NCBI GenBank assembly: GCA_024036415.1
Contig: JAMWET010000149.1
Location: 1-64,000 of the forward strand
Source of the DNA: Prochilodus magdalenae
Taxonomy: Eukaryota; Chordata; Actinopteri; Characiformes; Prochilodontidae
DNA: 64,000 nucleotides
Reading direction: 5' to 3'
A program made the translations under genes and the position numbers. Positions 13,960 through 25,275 of the stretch are shown here, piece by piece (within the stretch, counting starts at the first letter, position 1; each line of letters opens with the position of its first letter). Under the pieces are notes generated by a model, which was given only the letters and a program-made list of their open reading frames with translations, was not told where the DNA came from and made no database searches.

Positions 13960-14600
13960 CACTCCATGACAGACTGGCACAACAGTCTGCGTGCATGTAG
14001 TCCTGTGTCGGGCAACCTCCGGTCTTCAGTCTTCAGGAGACCTTTCTTAAGAGATCAGCTACAAGACAATCCACATGCATAAGGAAGAATTTCTTCCTAA
14101 TCTGGAAGAAACAGAGAAACTGGGGCTCCTAACAATCACATGGATGGCCTGTTCGACCCACCAACACTGTCTCAGATAAACAGCACCTAAAGATAGAAAC
14201 ATCAAGCTCCACTCCTGCTTCAGATCTGAGAACACCCACAGGTGTTTCTGTCCATCCTTCTTCCAATGTAAAAAGACACCCTAACTGAAGGAGGTCTGAA
14301 AGGAGGTGTAGCTGTTCAAGAAGCTCCTCACTGAGAAAAGGAGACACACACATCCAACAAAGCAGCTGCTGGTGTTCTCAGAACAATGGACTGACCACCC
14401 CAGAGTCTAGAAACTCAACACCACTGAATGTATTTGGAGTTATCTGTATGGGGAGAAGAAGCAGGAAGCACTGAACCAGCTAAGGTGTGTCTCATGAGAA
14501 GAATGGAAGCTGGAATGAAGGAAAGAGTGGACACACTGAACACTCAGACGTCTGACGTTACATTTGGTCATCAGGGCCTCTGTGTGACTCTCTGTGATGA
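13960..14600. mobile_element. Decayed transposon-like interspersed repeat
   Basis: At about 14400-14450 the plus strand can be read as LNTTECIWSYLYGEK, which resembles the third catalytic block of Tc1-type transposases (xPIENxW), so this may be an old transposase remnant. The segment 14205-14345 is also homologous, in inverted orientation, to 53395-53505. Conserved features on the minus strand include LHLLSDL and ETPVGVLRSEAG. Family not identified. Confidence 0.45.
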
Positions 14601-14720
14601 CTTTGGAGTTGTGGTGGAATATAAATAAATAATGAATTAATTACATTGTTAGTTACACAATACAGAGGATATAAGTGACTGTCACGGTCAACTGTGGACT
14701 GTGCAGTGTTAAGCCTTTGA

Positions 14721-14735
14721 ACAGCAGGTGGCGCC
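14721..14735 (+). promoter_or_regulatory. CTCF-like motif
   Basis: ACAGCAGGTGGCGCC differs from the CTCF core consensus CCAGCAGGTGGCGCC at one flanking base. It lies between the divergent SLC25A32 and RIMS2 genes. Motif evidence only. Confidence 0.4.
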
Positions 14736-15239
14736 ATGGGCCCATTTACAGCACTGTAGTGTCCCACTGAGAAAGAAGTGTTAATGGAACTGTGTGGGAA
14801 GAAACTCCACCAGTTGTTGAACCTCTGGCAACAACACCACCAGCTACGTTCTAAATAATAAGGGGTTCCAAAAGCGTTTTTTATAGTGACACCACAGAAG
14901 AACTTCGGTTTCCTACAAACTGTTTAAACTAATGTCTGTACCAGAGGCAGAGATATAGTTCAATTTAATTCAGCTTTATATTCATTTTACCAATACAGGA
15001 CTGTACAGTATACACTAATAGTACAGTGCAAAGACGAAAAGTTAAAAGACAAAAGCAATATGTGCAAAGACAGTAAGACCAGTGCAGAATGTTCAAGAGC
15101 ACTACAGAGAGAACTGAGGTGCACACAGCAGTTAGCATATACAGTAGAGTAAAATGCAGTGTGTTGAGCTAGCCAGGTGTGTTAGTGAGAATAGCAGCTC
15201 AGTGTTCAATAAACGGCTAAAACAACGTACAGCACAGAT

Positions 15240-15650
15240 GAACATGTAGTCATGTCCAGTGGGCTATTGAAAACCAATGTGTAGGTCTGGGCGGCTCAGG
15301 ACTAGATCAGTACAGTCTATAGTGTTGTAGTCATGTTCTGGTAGTCCACTGGGCTAATGACGCTAGTGTTTATGGGCTGGGGTGATTAGGGTTAGATCAG
15401 TACAGTCTATAGTGTTGTAGTCATGTTCTGGTAGTCCAGTGGGGTAGTGGAGCCAGTGTGTATGATCTGGGGTGATCAGGGCTAGATCAGTACAGTCTAT
15501 TGTGTTGTAGTCATGTTCTGGTAGTGCTGTGGGCTAGTGGAGACCAGTGTGTAGGGCTGGGGTGATCAGGGCTAGATCAGTACAGTCTATTGTGTTGTAG
15601 TCATGTTCTGGTAGTCCACTGGGCTAGTGGAGAACAGTATGGGCTGTATA
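15240..15650. repeat. 90-bp minisatellite, about 4.5 copies
   Basis: The motif TCATGTTCTGGTAGTCC recurs at 15331, 15421, 15511 and 15601, exactly 90 bp apart, with a more diverged first copy starting near 15245. Each unit includes CTAGATCAGTACAGTCTAT. Confidence 0.9.
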
Positions 15651-15654
15651 TAGC

Positions 15655-15834
15655 CACTCATGGTGGAGGGATACATGCTGCAGGGTGCTGAGAGGCAAAA
15701 TAGTCCCCCAAAAAACTTTTTATTTCCATGTTTTCCAGATTTTCCCATCAACATTCCAAACACTCAGAAGACACATGTGGGTTCTCTGGTGGTTTAGATA
15801 GTGGAGACCCCTGGTTCCTATCACAACCACTCTG
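15655..15834 (+). mobile_element. CAGTGGTG-TIR MITE, left-truncated copy
   Basis: It shares TGGTGGAGGGATACATGCTG, TTCCAGATTTTCCCATCA and a right end CCTGGTTCCTATCACAACCA with the other copies. The left terminal repeat is missing, and the upstream neighbour is the 90-bp minisatellite. Confidence 0.7.
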
Positions 15835-16388
15835 AAAAACATCTGAACCATCTCATACCAAACCCATTTTCAATCACTCTGTTTACACTTCACACCCATA
15901 GCAGTAATAAACCTATAGCAGTAATAAATGTACTGTAAATCTATTTTACTGTATGTTTGTCACATCTTGTCTTGCCCGTTTGTTTCTGGTTTTCTGTTTC
16001 TGTCTCTTTTTCTCTCGTCTCTCCCATGTGCCTTTTGTTGTGCTGTTCCATGTGCTTCTGTTTGTTTTGGTTTTTGGTCCTCCTGTCTCCGCCCTCTTGT
16101 CAGGCCCCTCACATGTCCTTAATTTGTAGCTCCACCCCTTTCCCAGGTGTTCCTTGTTAGTCGTTGTTCATTTATACTCCCTGTTGTTCCCTTTGTACTT
16201 TCTTGGTGTTTTGTGTTTGTGTCTGTTGTTTTTGTAACCATCTCACAGTTGTTTCTTAGTTTGCTATTGTCTTTGGTTTCTTTTGGTTTTGTTTCAGTTT
16301 GAGCCAATGAAAGACTTGCATCTTGCCTCCTCGTCTTGTCCTACATGACAGTTTATTGTACACTGCAATGCATTATGGGCCTTTCTTG
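15835..16388. other. Intergenic sequence, no gene recognised
   Basis: Pyrimidine-rich plus strand (TTTCTGTTTCTGTCTC-type runs at 15980-16270). No coding signal or known repeat recognised. Confidence 0.4.
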
Positions 16389-16390
16389 TA

Positions 16391-17958
16391 CAAACTGGAT
16401 TCCAAAAAAGTTAGGACACTAAACAAGTTGTGAATAAAAACTGAATGCAATGATGTGGAGGTGCCAACATCTAATATTTTATTCAGAATAGAACACAAAT
16501 CACAGATCAAAAGTTTAAACTGGGAGAAAGTATCATTTTAAGGGAAAAATATGTTGTTTCAAAATTTCATGGCGTCAACAAATCCCAAAAAAGTTGGGAC
16601 AAGGCCATTTTTACCACTGTGTGGCATCCCCCCTTCTTCTTACAACACTCAACAGACGTCTGGGGACAGAAGGAGGACCAGTTTCTCAAGTTTAGAAATA
16701 GGAATGCTCTCCCATTCGTGTCTATATACAGGCCTCTAACTGTTCAATCGTCTTGGCCTTCTTTGTCGCACCTTCCTCTTTATGATGCGCCAAATGTTCT
16801 CTATAGGTGAAAGACTCTGGACTGCAAGGCTGGCCCTTTCAGTACCCGGATCCTTCTCCTACGTAGCCATGATGTTGTGATTGCTGCAGAATGTGGGTCT
16901 GGCATTATCTTGTTGAAAAATGCCTAAAAAGGGGTCTTCCCTGAAAGAGATGACGTCTAGATGGGAGCATATGTTGTTTCTAGAACCTGAACATAGTTCT
17001 CGGCATTCATGGTGCCTTTCCCAGACATGCAAGACTGCCCATGCCACAAGCACTCATGCAACCCGCATACCATCAGTGATGCAGGGCTTCTAAAAACGGG
17101 AGCGTTGATAACAACTTGGATTATCCTTGTCCTCTCTGGTCCGGATGACATGGCGTCCCAGTGTTCCATAAAGAACTTCAAATCGTGACTCATCTGACCA
17201 CAGAACAGTCTTCTACTTTGCCACACTCCATTTTAAAAGACCCCTGGCCCAGTGCAAATGTCTGAGCTTGTGGAACTTGCTTAGAAATGGCTTCCTTTTT
17301 GCACTGTAGAGTTTCAGCTGGCAACGGCGGGTGGCACGATGGATTGTGTTCACTGACAATGCTTTCTGGAAGTATTCCTGAGCAGTGACGTTTAAGGGCC
17401 CGGAGATCACAAGCATCCAGTAGAGTTTTAAGGCCTTGACCCTTACGCACAGCGACTGTTCCAGATTCTCTGAATCTTTTGATGATGTTATGCACGGTTG
17501 ATGATGATAACTTAAAAGTCTTTGCTATTTTACGCTGGGTAACACCATTCTGGTATCTTTCTGCACAACAATGGTGGAATTGGCGATCCTCTTACCATCT
17601 TGGCTTCAGAGAGACACTGACACTCTGAGAAGCTCTTTTTATACCCAATCATGTTGTCCATATTGACCTAAAATTAGTCTGGGTTAATTGGTCTTCCAGC
17701 TGTTTGTTATATGCTCAATTTCCTTTTTCCATCCACTTATTGCTTCTTGTCCCAACTTTTTTGGGATTGGTTGACGCCATGAAATTTTGAAACAACATGT
17801 TTGTCCCTTAAAATGATACATTCTCTCAGTTTAAACTTTTGATCTGTGATTTGTGTTCTATTATGAATAAAATATTAGATGTTGGCACCTCCACATCATT
17901 GCATTCAGTTTTTATTCACAATTTGTTTAGTGTCCCAACTTTTTTGGAATCCGGTTTG
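16391..17958 (-). mobile_element. Near full-length Tc1-like transposon with ~210-bp TIRs
   Basis: The element is 1,568 bp and flanked by TA on both sides (16389-16390 and 17959-17960), the Tc1/mariner target duplication. The left end (CAAACTGGATTCCAAAAAAG) and right end are inverted copies over about 210 bp: the left block GATGTGGAGGTGCCAACATC reappears inverted at 17878-17898. Tc1 elements with such long TIRs usually carry internal DR binding sites near both ends of each TIR. It lies in the SLC25A32-RIMS2 intergenic region, with its transposase on the minus strand. Confidence 0.9.
16600..17560 (-). pseudogene. Inactive Tc1 transposase
   Basis: Read on the minus strand, blocks of a DDE/D transposase appear in order but in shifting frames. 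They are a helix-turn-helix block IIKRFRESGTVAVRKGQG (about 17490-17430), FQKALSVNTIHRATRR (about 17370-17320), WSDESRFEV with the first catalytic Asp (about 17200-17172), QQDNARPTF with the second Asp (about 16915-16890) and LSPIENIW with the Glu (about 16820-16797). All three catalytic residues can be seen in the DNA, but frameshifts and stops break the gene and the interval between HTH and catalytic core is shortened. It should make no enzyme. Confidence 0.85.
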
Positions 17959-17960
17959 TA

Positions 17961-19408
17961 ATACTACAGTTGATATTACATATTACAGCATGTTAATTTA
18001 AATAAAGGCCTGATTTTACACAAAATTTTGGGCTTATGGGATTGACCTCACCAGAGCTAAGTATAGTAACTAGTTCCATCTACTCAGGTACTCAGACCTC
18101 TCCCTTTTGTAGAGGGGGAAAAACTTGCAAAGTTGGCAGTATCAAATAATTATTTTCCTCACTCTATTTATTTACTTTAGCATTCCAGCTATTCAGCTTT
18201 ATTATTAGCTTTTTGTTGTTGGTATTTATTAATTTAGTATTTATTTCCAGACGTCTCAGCACAGAGTTTCCTAATGGTGTCATGTGATAATTCATCCCAT
18301 GCAGCTTGACCCTTCTCACACAGTTCCTGCAAATTGTGAAGGGCATCACTGCTTGGTGAATGTCCGCAATTGTGGCTGTTGGGTCAGTCAGGTACAGTGA
18401 TAAGGTCCGTCCTTGCTTACATCACATGTGCACCAAATGTGAAAGTTGAAACATTAGCACAGTGTCAAACCTACACACTGAGTTACATTCCTGTGGGTTA
18501 ATTCCTTCTGGGTGCAGCTATTTGTGCAGCTCATTTTTGATGATGAGTGTATGTTACTCTAGTAGCTTATAAACTTGAACGTAATGGCAGTTTACCTTCA
18601 AACTAGCCACTGACTGAACTTACGCTCAGTGAGTTCAACTGGTGCTGTCAGGATTTAGAAAGACGTGACTGCATGCACTCCCAGACAAGACGACATCCAG
18701 ACGGTCAACATGCAACTGAAGGCCAAGCACAAATGTAAACTGATCCCTGCTCATTTCTGACTCGTAAACTATGCCCTTGCCCAAGACTAGGGGAACCCTT
18801 TTGACTCCTCTGGCTTTTGGCCAGAGGGGAGTGAGAGGGATGGCTGCACCTGAATACAGTCCAAAGTATACAGTCTGTTTTGGGACAGATATGCTGTTTC
18901 TTCAGTGTGTTTGGTGCGAGGCCTTCACCTTGACCTTTATGATGTTGGGGTCAGATTATTTACAACATGATGATGATGACTGTTGGTTGGAGGAGCCCCC
19001 TGTATATTTTGGTCTATAGGGTCTTGCTATCTGTGACCACCGTCTGCTGTCTGATTTATACATCACCCCAGCCTGAACGAAGTGGTTGGATCAGCTGCTT
19101 CGCGGCTTTGCATGATCTCAGTACATTCTGAAAACGCTGCACTCAAATCCGAACTGACCCGGTGGTTGTTAGAACCCCTGTTCTTTCTGTGGTATACACC
19201 AGTTTGGTAAACTCATGTATGCTGAGTTTATTAACTCAGTAAAATCAGTAAGTAACAAAATTATTTAACTTATTGCCCTTTGAAGTTGTTCTTCCTTATG
19301 CTTTCCCCTACAGTGTAATTCCCTTGTACACCCCTGTTACAAATACTAATAGTGCTTCAAGCCCTTTATTGACAGCTGTGCACATGCATTTGTTGACCAT
19401 ATGAATAG
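17961..19408. other. Intergenic sequence with one transposase relic
   Basis: At about 18230-18350 the sequence resembles, on the minus strand, the Tc1 C-terminal remnant at 13738-13941 (shared CCAGACGTCTC, TTCTCACACAGTTCC and CAGATTGTG/CAAATTGTG blocks). The remainder, including the open frame at 18771-19019, shows nothing I recognise. Confidence 0.45.
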
Positions 19409-19751
19409 TGTGGGGTAATGGGAGGCAGGGGTCTCCATGTCTACAACACAAATATAGACATTTGATCAACTATCTAAACTACCAGTGAACTTACACGTGT
19501 CTTTTGAGTGTTATATGGAAAGTTGATGATGGGAAAAATCTGGAAAACTTGGAAATATTTTTGTGTGGGGCGAGGGACTTTTCGGCTGCATGTATCCCTC
19601 CACCATGAATGGAGTTTAAGGCTGAAATCTTTTCCAAACTATCATTAACGGTGTCTCAGACATCAGACAGTGTATTCATAACCATCTCGTGTAGTAACTT
19701 TCTGTGAGGGAGCTTTTAGAGGTGGACGTCTGGTTCCACACACCACCACTG
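19409..19751 (-). mobile_element. CAGTGGTG-TIR MITE, nearly complete copy
   Basis: In inverted orientation it carries the same blocks as the 28961-29295 copy: GGGTCTCCATGTCTACAACA, ATGTATCCCTCCACCATGAA and AGTAACTTTCTGTGAGGGAG, with a right end GGTTCCACACACCACCACTG. Confidence 0.8.
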
Positions 19752-19859
19752 TGAACAAACGCGATTCACAGCGTTCTAAACCACAACTTAACTACTTAAT
19801 TACGCTGAAATTCTGGTGGGGCTGTCTTCCAAAATGCTCAAAACGTGGTTAAATTTGCG

Positions 19860-20084
19860 GCATTTTGAATATTAGAGCCGAAAAACGAGAGTACAAACAA
19901 ACCTGCGGTCACTTCCGCTTCGCCCCCGCCATCCAGGGGGTGTGGCTGATCTTTGTCCTACGTCAGAGCGTCTCCCCGCCCACCAGGGGCTTTCGGTCTG
20001 TTTCCCCTTTTATTGCATCCATTTTTTTAACCCCCCCCCCTGCATTGAAGAAATCTCCAAGAATTTTAAGCGGGGGTGGGCTCC

Positions 20085-20128
<44 letters not shown>

Positions 20129-20543
20129 GTAATAATAATAATAATAATAATATATAAATAAAGCAATCAGCAAAGGACGCGGGGAGAGGACCAGAGGCAA
20201 GCAGCTATGGGTTAGACTGGACTCACCATGATTGCAAGCTAAAAGGCAGGCAAGAGAGCTTGATTTGTTTGCCCGGGGTCTGTACGCTGATGTGTGGCAG
20301 GGGAAGGTGTGCACGAGGCGGGGAGGAGCAGCTCGTGCAGGACGGTGGTTGGTAGTGGTGGTGGTAGGGGGGGTTACTGCTGGCAGCTGGTGCATGTTTA
20401 TAACGCTGCTGTGTGTACATAGCCGGTCTATTGATAAGATATTGATTGCCATCCGTCATGGTGAACAGTTATGGAGCCCCTTTGCTGCACACACGCATCT
20501 ACATACATCCATATCGTTGGGTTTCTTTGCAGCAGCCGTGAGA
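19860..20543 (+). promoter_or_regulatory. RIMS2 5' region: candidate promoter and 5' UTR
   Basis: GC-rich stretches at 19910-20000 and 20160-20400 flank an (AAT)n microsatellite (20086-20150). The microsatellite ends in TATATAAATA (20151-20160), a plausible TATA-like element about 30 bases before a GC-rich stretch (GGACGCGGGGAGAGGACC). Two same-orientation CTCF-like cores occur, CCATCCAGGGGGTG (19929) and CCACCAGGGGC (19980). No 5' UTR intron is evident. Transcript start not determinable from sequence. Confidence 0.35.
20086..20150. repeat. (AAT)n microsatellite
   Basis: About 21 copies with one AGT interruption, 0.4 kb upstream of the RIMS2 start codon. Confidence 0.97.
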
Positions 20544-20692
20544 ATGTCAGCTCCTCTCGGGCCCCGGGGCAGCCCGGCAGCCCCGCCGGACATGCCGGAC
20601 CTGAGCCACCTCACCGAGGAGGAGCGAAAGATCATCCTCTCGGTCATGGATCGACAGAAGAAGGAAGAGGAGAAGGAGCAGTCCATGCTGAA
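20544..20692 (+). CDS. rims2: RIMS2 coding exon 1: N-terminus and Rab3-binding helix
   Basis: RIM2 is a presynaptic active-zone scaffold that links Rab3 on synaptic vesicles, Munc13 and calcium channels. This exon encodes residues 1-49 plus two bases of codon 50. MSAPLGPRGSPAAPPD is followed by MPDLSHLTEEERKIILSVMD and RQKKEEEKEQSML, the long charged helix that begins the Rab-binding domain. The start is chosen because MSAP-GPRG matches the vertebrate RIM2 start and A is at -3; the frame is open upstream, but only from a non-ATG codon and without similarity. The donor is AA|GTAAGC at 20693, phase 2. The leader between GPRG and MPDLSHL is shorter than I recall for mammalian RIM2. RIMS1 is less likely because its sequence here reads MQELPDLSHL and MDRQKEEEEKE. 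Confidence 0.95.
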
Positions 20693-20727
20693 GTAAGCCA
20701 CCACCTGCTTCTCTTATCTCTCCTTCG

Positions 20728-20815
20728 AATGTGGCCGTTCCACCTTAAATGGTGCAGCAGTTACATTCTGGCGCCAGAAGAACTGCTGCACCATTTAAGG
20801 TGGAACGGCCACATT
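20728..20815. repeat. Near-perfect palindrome (foldback MITE) just inside intron 1
   Basis: The arm 20728-20762 (starts AATGTGGCCGTTCCACC) is matched base for base by the inverse complement at 20781-20815, giving a 35-bp perfect stem. The spacer is itself mostly palindromic (TTCTGGCGCCAGAA, 20765-20778). It begins 36 bases after the exon 1 donor. Any primary transcript of RIMS2 would contain this hairpin. Confidence 0.9.
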
Positions 20816-21240
20816 TGAGCTGGTAGGGTAAGCTTTGATCTGTGCACTAGCTGACCACCAGGTTGTCATGTAAACCTGCCAATAGCCACCAAACCAGGCG
20901 GGTGGGCGTTTCGGCACAGATCAGAAGCCCCTCACCCACCATGGTGGTGGTACCTGGTGTGGCTATTGTATTTGCTTAGGGGCTTCTTGCTGCTAGCCAC
21001 CGGTGCGTCCTAGCTCGTTTCCCTCTTGGGTTGGGTTAGCTCTGGGCGCCATCTTCGGCGGCTAAGAGGAAAAGGCGGGTGAGGAGGGGTTGGAATCGTG
21101 GGAGGGGGGGCAGGAAAAAATCCCCCCCCACCATTCTTTCCATTCACGTTTTCCCTGCCAGTGCTGAATGAAGCGTACGTGACCACGCTTCAGCACCACG
21201 TCGCTGTCCACTCGGTTCAGCAGCCTGCGGTTCTGTGTTA

Positions 21241-21316
21241 CGGTCCACCTTAAAAATGGCGCAGCAGTTCCGTTCCGGCGCCCACAGCCAACTGCTGCAG
21301 CGTTTAAGGTGGAACG
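21241..21316. repeat. Second, diverged palindrome of the same family
   Basis: The left arm CGGTCCACCTTAAAAATGGC (21241 onward) and the right arm CGTTTAAGGTGGAACGGCGG (21301 onward) pair imperfectly around a GGCGCC-containing centre. Sequence similarity to 20728-20815 shows that both come from one foldback family. Confidence 0.8.
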
Positions 21317-21477
21317 GCGGAGGGGGTGGGGGGTGATAGGGTTCGAACAAGCTGTGGGGCCGTATGATGTCCAGGACTGCTGCAGTTACACTGAACCTAA
21401 ACTTGACGTGTAACCTCTGCTTATGCTTCCCCTATGTGGTCACGTGATGCTTTGCAGCTCTGCAGAAGCCTCATGGA

Positions 21478-21800
21478 GGGGGGGGGGGGGGATTAGTAGT
21501 GGATGCTGAATAATTCATAGTAGATACTGAAAAATTCATTGTAGATACTGAAAATTTCATAGTAGATGCTGAATAATTAATAGTAGATGCTGAATAATTA
21601 ATAGTAGATGCTGAATAATGATAGTAGATGCTGAATAATTAATAGTAGATGCTGAATAATGATAGTAGATGCTGAATAATTAATAGTAGATGCTGAATAA
21701 TGATAGTGGATGCAGAATAGTTCATAGTAGATGCTGAATAATTCATAGTAGATACTGAATAATTCATAGTGGATGCTGAATTATTTATAGTGAATGCTGA
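21478..21800. repeat. Poly-G tract plus 21-bp minisatellite
   Basis: A run of about 13 G (21478-21491) leads into about 15 copies of a 21-bp unit (core AGTAGATGCTGAATAATTAA) with GAT/GATA variants. Confidence 0.9.
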
Positions 21801-22174
21801 ATATATAGCCTATTAAAATGGCTAAGATGTAATTGAAGCTTATACGCCACTAATACACATGGTGCTAGCTGTGTGACTGCTTATGAGGTTTCTGGTGTGG
21901 TTTGAGGTGAGAGTGTGATGGTTTGGGATGCAGTTAGCGCCTAGATTATTCCTGTATGTAAATCTTCATCATTAGCTAACATTAACCTTGTAGGTGGTTG
22001 TTCCGATATGTGTGTTAGGCTAATGGTTGTCTGTTTATTTTTTATTTTATTTATTTTACTGTTTAGTCTGCTGCCTAAAATACAAAGTGAACTACTTTAG
22101 AGGTAGAGGAATAGACAGAAGGAGATGATCAAGTGTCTGCTGCATTTCTATTGGAAACATGGCTGAAACATCCC

Positions 22175-24762
22175 CACCCAGACACGGGGAAACCCCTAAC
22201 ACTGCCAACCTGATACTACACTGAGAGAACATCACTCACCCAGTATAGTGGGGATCAGACCACTAACACCACTAACCTGATACCACACTGAGAGACCATC
22301 ACTCACCCAGGTACAGTGAGGATCAGACTACTAACACCACTAACCTGATACCACACTGGGAGACCATCACTCCTCCATGCTACATTGAGGATCGAGACCA
22401 CGACACACCACTAACCTGATATATCCACACTGAGAGACCATCACTCACCCAGTACAGTGAGGGATCATACTCACGTAACACCCACTAAAACCTGATACCG
22501 ACACTGAGAGTAACCTCCATCACCCAGACTTAACCAGTGGGGAATCAGACCAGCTAACCCACCACTAAACCTGATTACCACACTGAGAGAACACTTCACT
22601 CACCGCAGTAACAGTGGTGAGGGACTTCAGACCCACTAACACTCACTAACCCCACAATAATGACCACACTTGAGAGACACTTCACTTGCCGTCCCGCTCT
22701 CTCCCAGTAACGTGAGGATCAGACACTTAACAACCCAACTAACACCTATGTACCACACTGAGAGCGAACCAATCAAATCGACCCAGAGCAGTGAGGATCA
22801 GAAACCACTAAACTACACCACTAACCTGATTACCACACTGTGAGATGACCATCACTATCCCTCACTCCAGGTGAGGGGGGGGGGGTGGGAGGGGGGGGGG
22901 GGGGGGGGGTGTGGGATCAGACCACTAACACCCACTAACCTGATACTCACACTGATGAGAACCTATCACTCACCTAGGTAACAGTGTAGGCTTGCAGGAC
23001 TACGCTAACCACCAGGACTTAACCTGATACCCCACTGAGAAGACAACTCCACTCTCACACCAGTTACAGTGGGGAATCAGACCATTTAACACCCTCACCT
23101 GATTACCAACCACTGAGAGAACCATCACCTCACATAGGTCAGTTAGGATTCAGAACTACTAACACCACTAACCTCGATACCAACACTGAGAGAACTCCCT
23201 CACTTCACCCAGTACAGTGGGGATCAAGACTTATAACACCTACCCCAACCTGATACCACAACGAGAGGAACCATCACTCACCCTAGGTTAACAGTGAGGG
23301 ATCAAGGACTACTAACACCACTTAACCTGATGACCACAACTGAGAGAACCTCCACTCACCCAGTCCAGTGGGATCAGTACCACTAACACCACTACCTGAT
23401 ATCCACTCTGAGCAGACCAATCTACCCACCTAGGTACAGTGAGGATCAGACTCCTACTAACTACCATCTAACCTGATATCCACACTGCAGAGAACTCCAC
23501 TACACCCAGGTACATGTGGGGTCCAGACCCACTATAACACCACTAACGCTGATACCACACTGGAAAGATCATCAACGTCACTCACCCAGTACATGAGGAT
23601 AGGACCCACGATAACACCACTACCCTGATGACCACACTGAAGAATCATCACTCACCCCAGTACATTGAGGAATAGGACCCTATAACACCACTTAAACCCT
23701 GAATATACCACCACTGAGAAAAACTTCACCTCCATCCCCAGTTACAGTTGAGGATCCAGACCACTCAACACCACTAAGAGCCTTATACTGACACTTACCT
23801 AAGAGACGAATCACTCCAACCAGTACCGTGAGGATCAGACCACTAAACAACCACTAACCTGATACCACACTGGAGAGAACTTCACTCACCCAGTACAGTG
23901 AGGATCCAGCCCACTAAACACCACTAGACCCGGATACCACACTGAAAAGATCCATCACTCACCCAGTACAGTGAGGGATAGGGACCACTAACCACCACTA
24001 ACCTGGATACCCACACTAGGAGAACTTCCACTCACCCAGTACAGTGAGGAGCAGACCACTAACACCATAAAACCTGATACCCACTCGGGAGACCATCAAC
24101 TTCACCACCAGTAACAGTGATGATTTCAGACCACTACAACACGCAACTAACCTGATACCACACTAGAGGAGACCAACACTCCCAAAAACCCAGTCACAGT
24201 AAGTGATCAGACCACTAACACCACTAATACCTGATACCACACTGAGAGAAAAACTCACTCACGCCACTACAGTGAGTATCATAACCACCTAACTACCATT
24301 AAACCTGATACCCCAACTGAGAGAACTTCCACTCACCCAGGTACAGTGAGGATCAGGACCACTAACACCACTCAAAAAAAAAAAAAAACAACCTGATCCA
24401 CACTGAAGAGACCATTCACTCACACCCAGTACCAGTGAGGGATCTTAAGACCAACTAACACCAACTAACCTGAAATACCACATGAGAGACCATCCACTCC
24501 ACCCAGTGTACAGTGAGGATCAGACCAGCTAAACCACCACTAACCTGATACCGACACTGAGCAGAACCTTCCACTCACACACAGCTACAGTGATGATCAG
24601 TACCACGTAACACCACTAACCTGATACCACACTGAGAGACCATCACTCCCCCAGTACAGTGGGGATCAGACCACTAACACCACTAACCTGATACCACACT
24701 GAGAGACCATCACTCACCCAGGTACAGTGAGGATCAGACCACTAACACCACTAACCTGAGCA
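22175..24762. repeat. 67-68-bp minisatellite, about 38 copies, very noisy
   Basis: The unit contains GATCAGACCACTAACACCAC, then ACCTGATACCACACTGAGAG and CATCACTCACCCAGTACAGT. Copies at both ends (22175-22370 and 24600-24762) are clean. Those between 22380 and 24600 carry dense single-base indels, plus a G-run block at 22868-22909 and an A13 run near 24375. Confidence 0.95.
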
Positions 24763-25160
24763 CTGGCCCTAAGAGTACCAGTGTGTGTAGTTTATGGGTT
24801 GGGCCTGTCGCTTGCCTGTGCGGTGCGGCGTAGACGGGTGATGTTTCTATGCAGACTGAAGCTACGTTTCGTGTGGCATTGCTAATCTTTCATTGTGGCA
24901 TGTCCAAAACGCTTTCCCGTTCATCACACTGCGGCTTTTTGGCACCTTTTGTGTGAAAAATGTTCTCTCTGCACGAGCTGCACTCGATGCATCCTGTCGC
25001 TCGTGGTGTGACTGAGCGCTTTCACACATTGCTGGAGTTTCTCAGGCCCTTCATAGTAATCATGACTCAGAGGACAGAAGGAAATAATAGCTGTTATTTT
25101 TACTGGCTGCTTATAATCTATTCATACATAACGCCTACCGGTTAGGCCGCTGTTTCAGAT
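24763..25160. other. Intron 1 sequence, nothing recognised
   Basis: Single-copy sequence between two tandem arrays, without a splice-flanked frame that I can support. Confidence 0.4.
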
Positions 25161-25275
25161 AAAGTGGCCAGTTTGTGGAAGTACAACGTAGGTGTTTCTA
25201 ATAAAGTGGCCATTTAGTGAAAGTGCAAGGTTGGTGTTTCTGACAAAGTGGCCAGTTAGTGAAAGTACAAGGCCT
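25161..25275. repeat. 42-bp minisatellite family, site 1 (2.5 copies)
   Basis: Three diverged copies of the unit TTCTAATAAAGTGGCCAGTN...GAAAGTACAAGG. It is the same family as 29834-30256, 39117-40672 and 43040-43275. Confidence 0.85.

Noticed and set aside
16551..17495. Several short frames taken as separate genes
   Set aside because: They are pieces, in different frames, of one inactive Tc1 transposase.
20232..20543. N-terminal extension of RIMS2 upstream of the chosen ATG
   Set aside because: The frame is open but begins at a non-ATG codon and is dominated by low-complexity Gly/Val; the conserved RIM start is at 20544.
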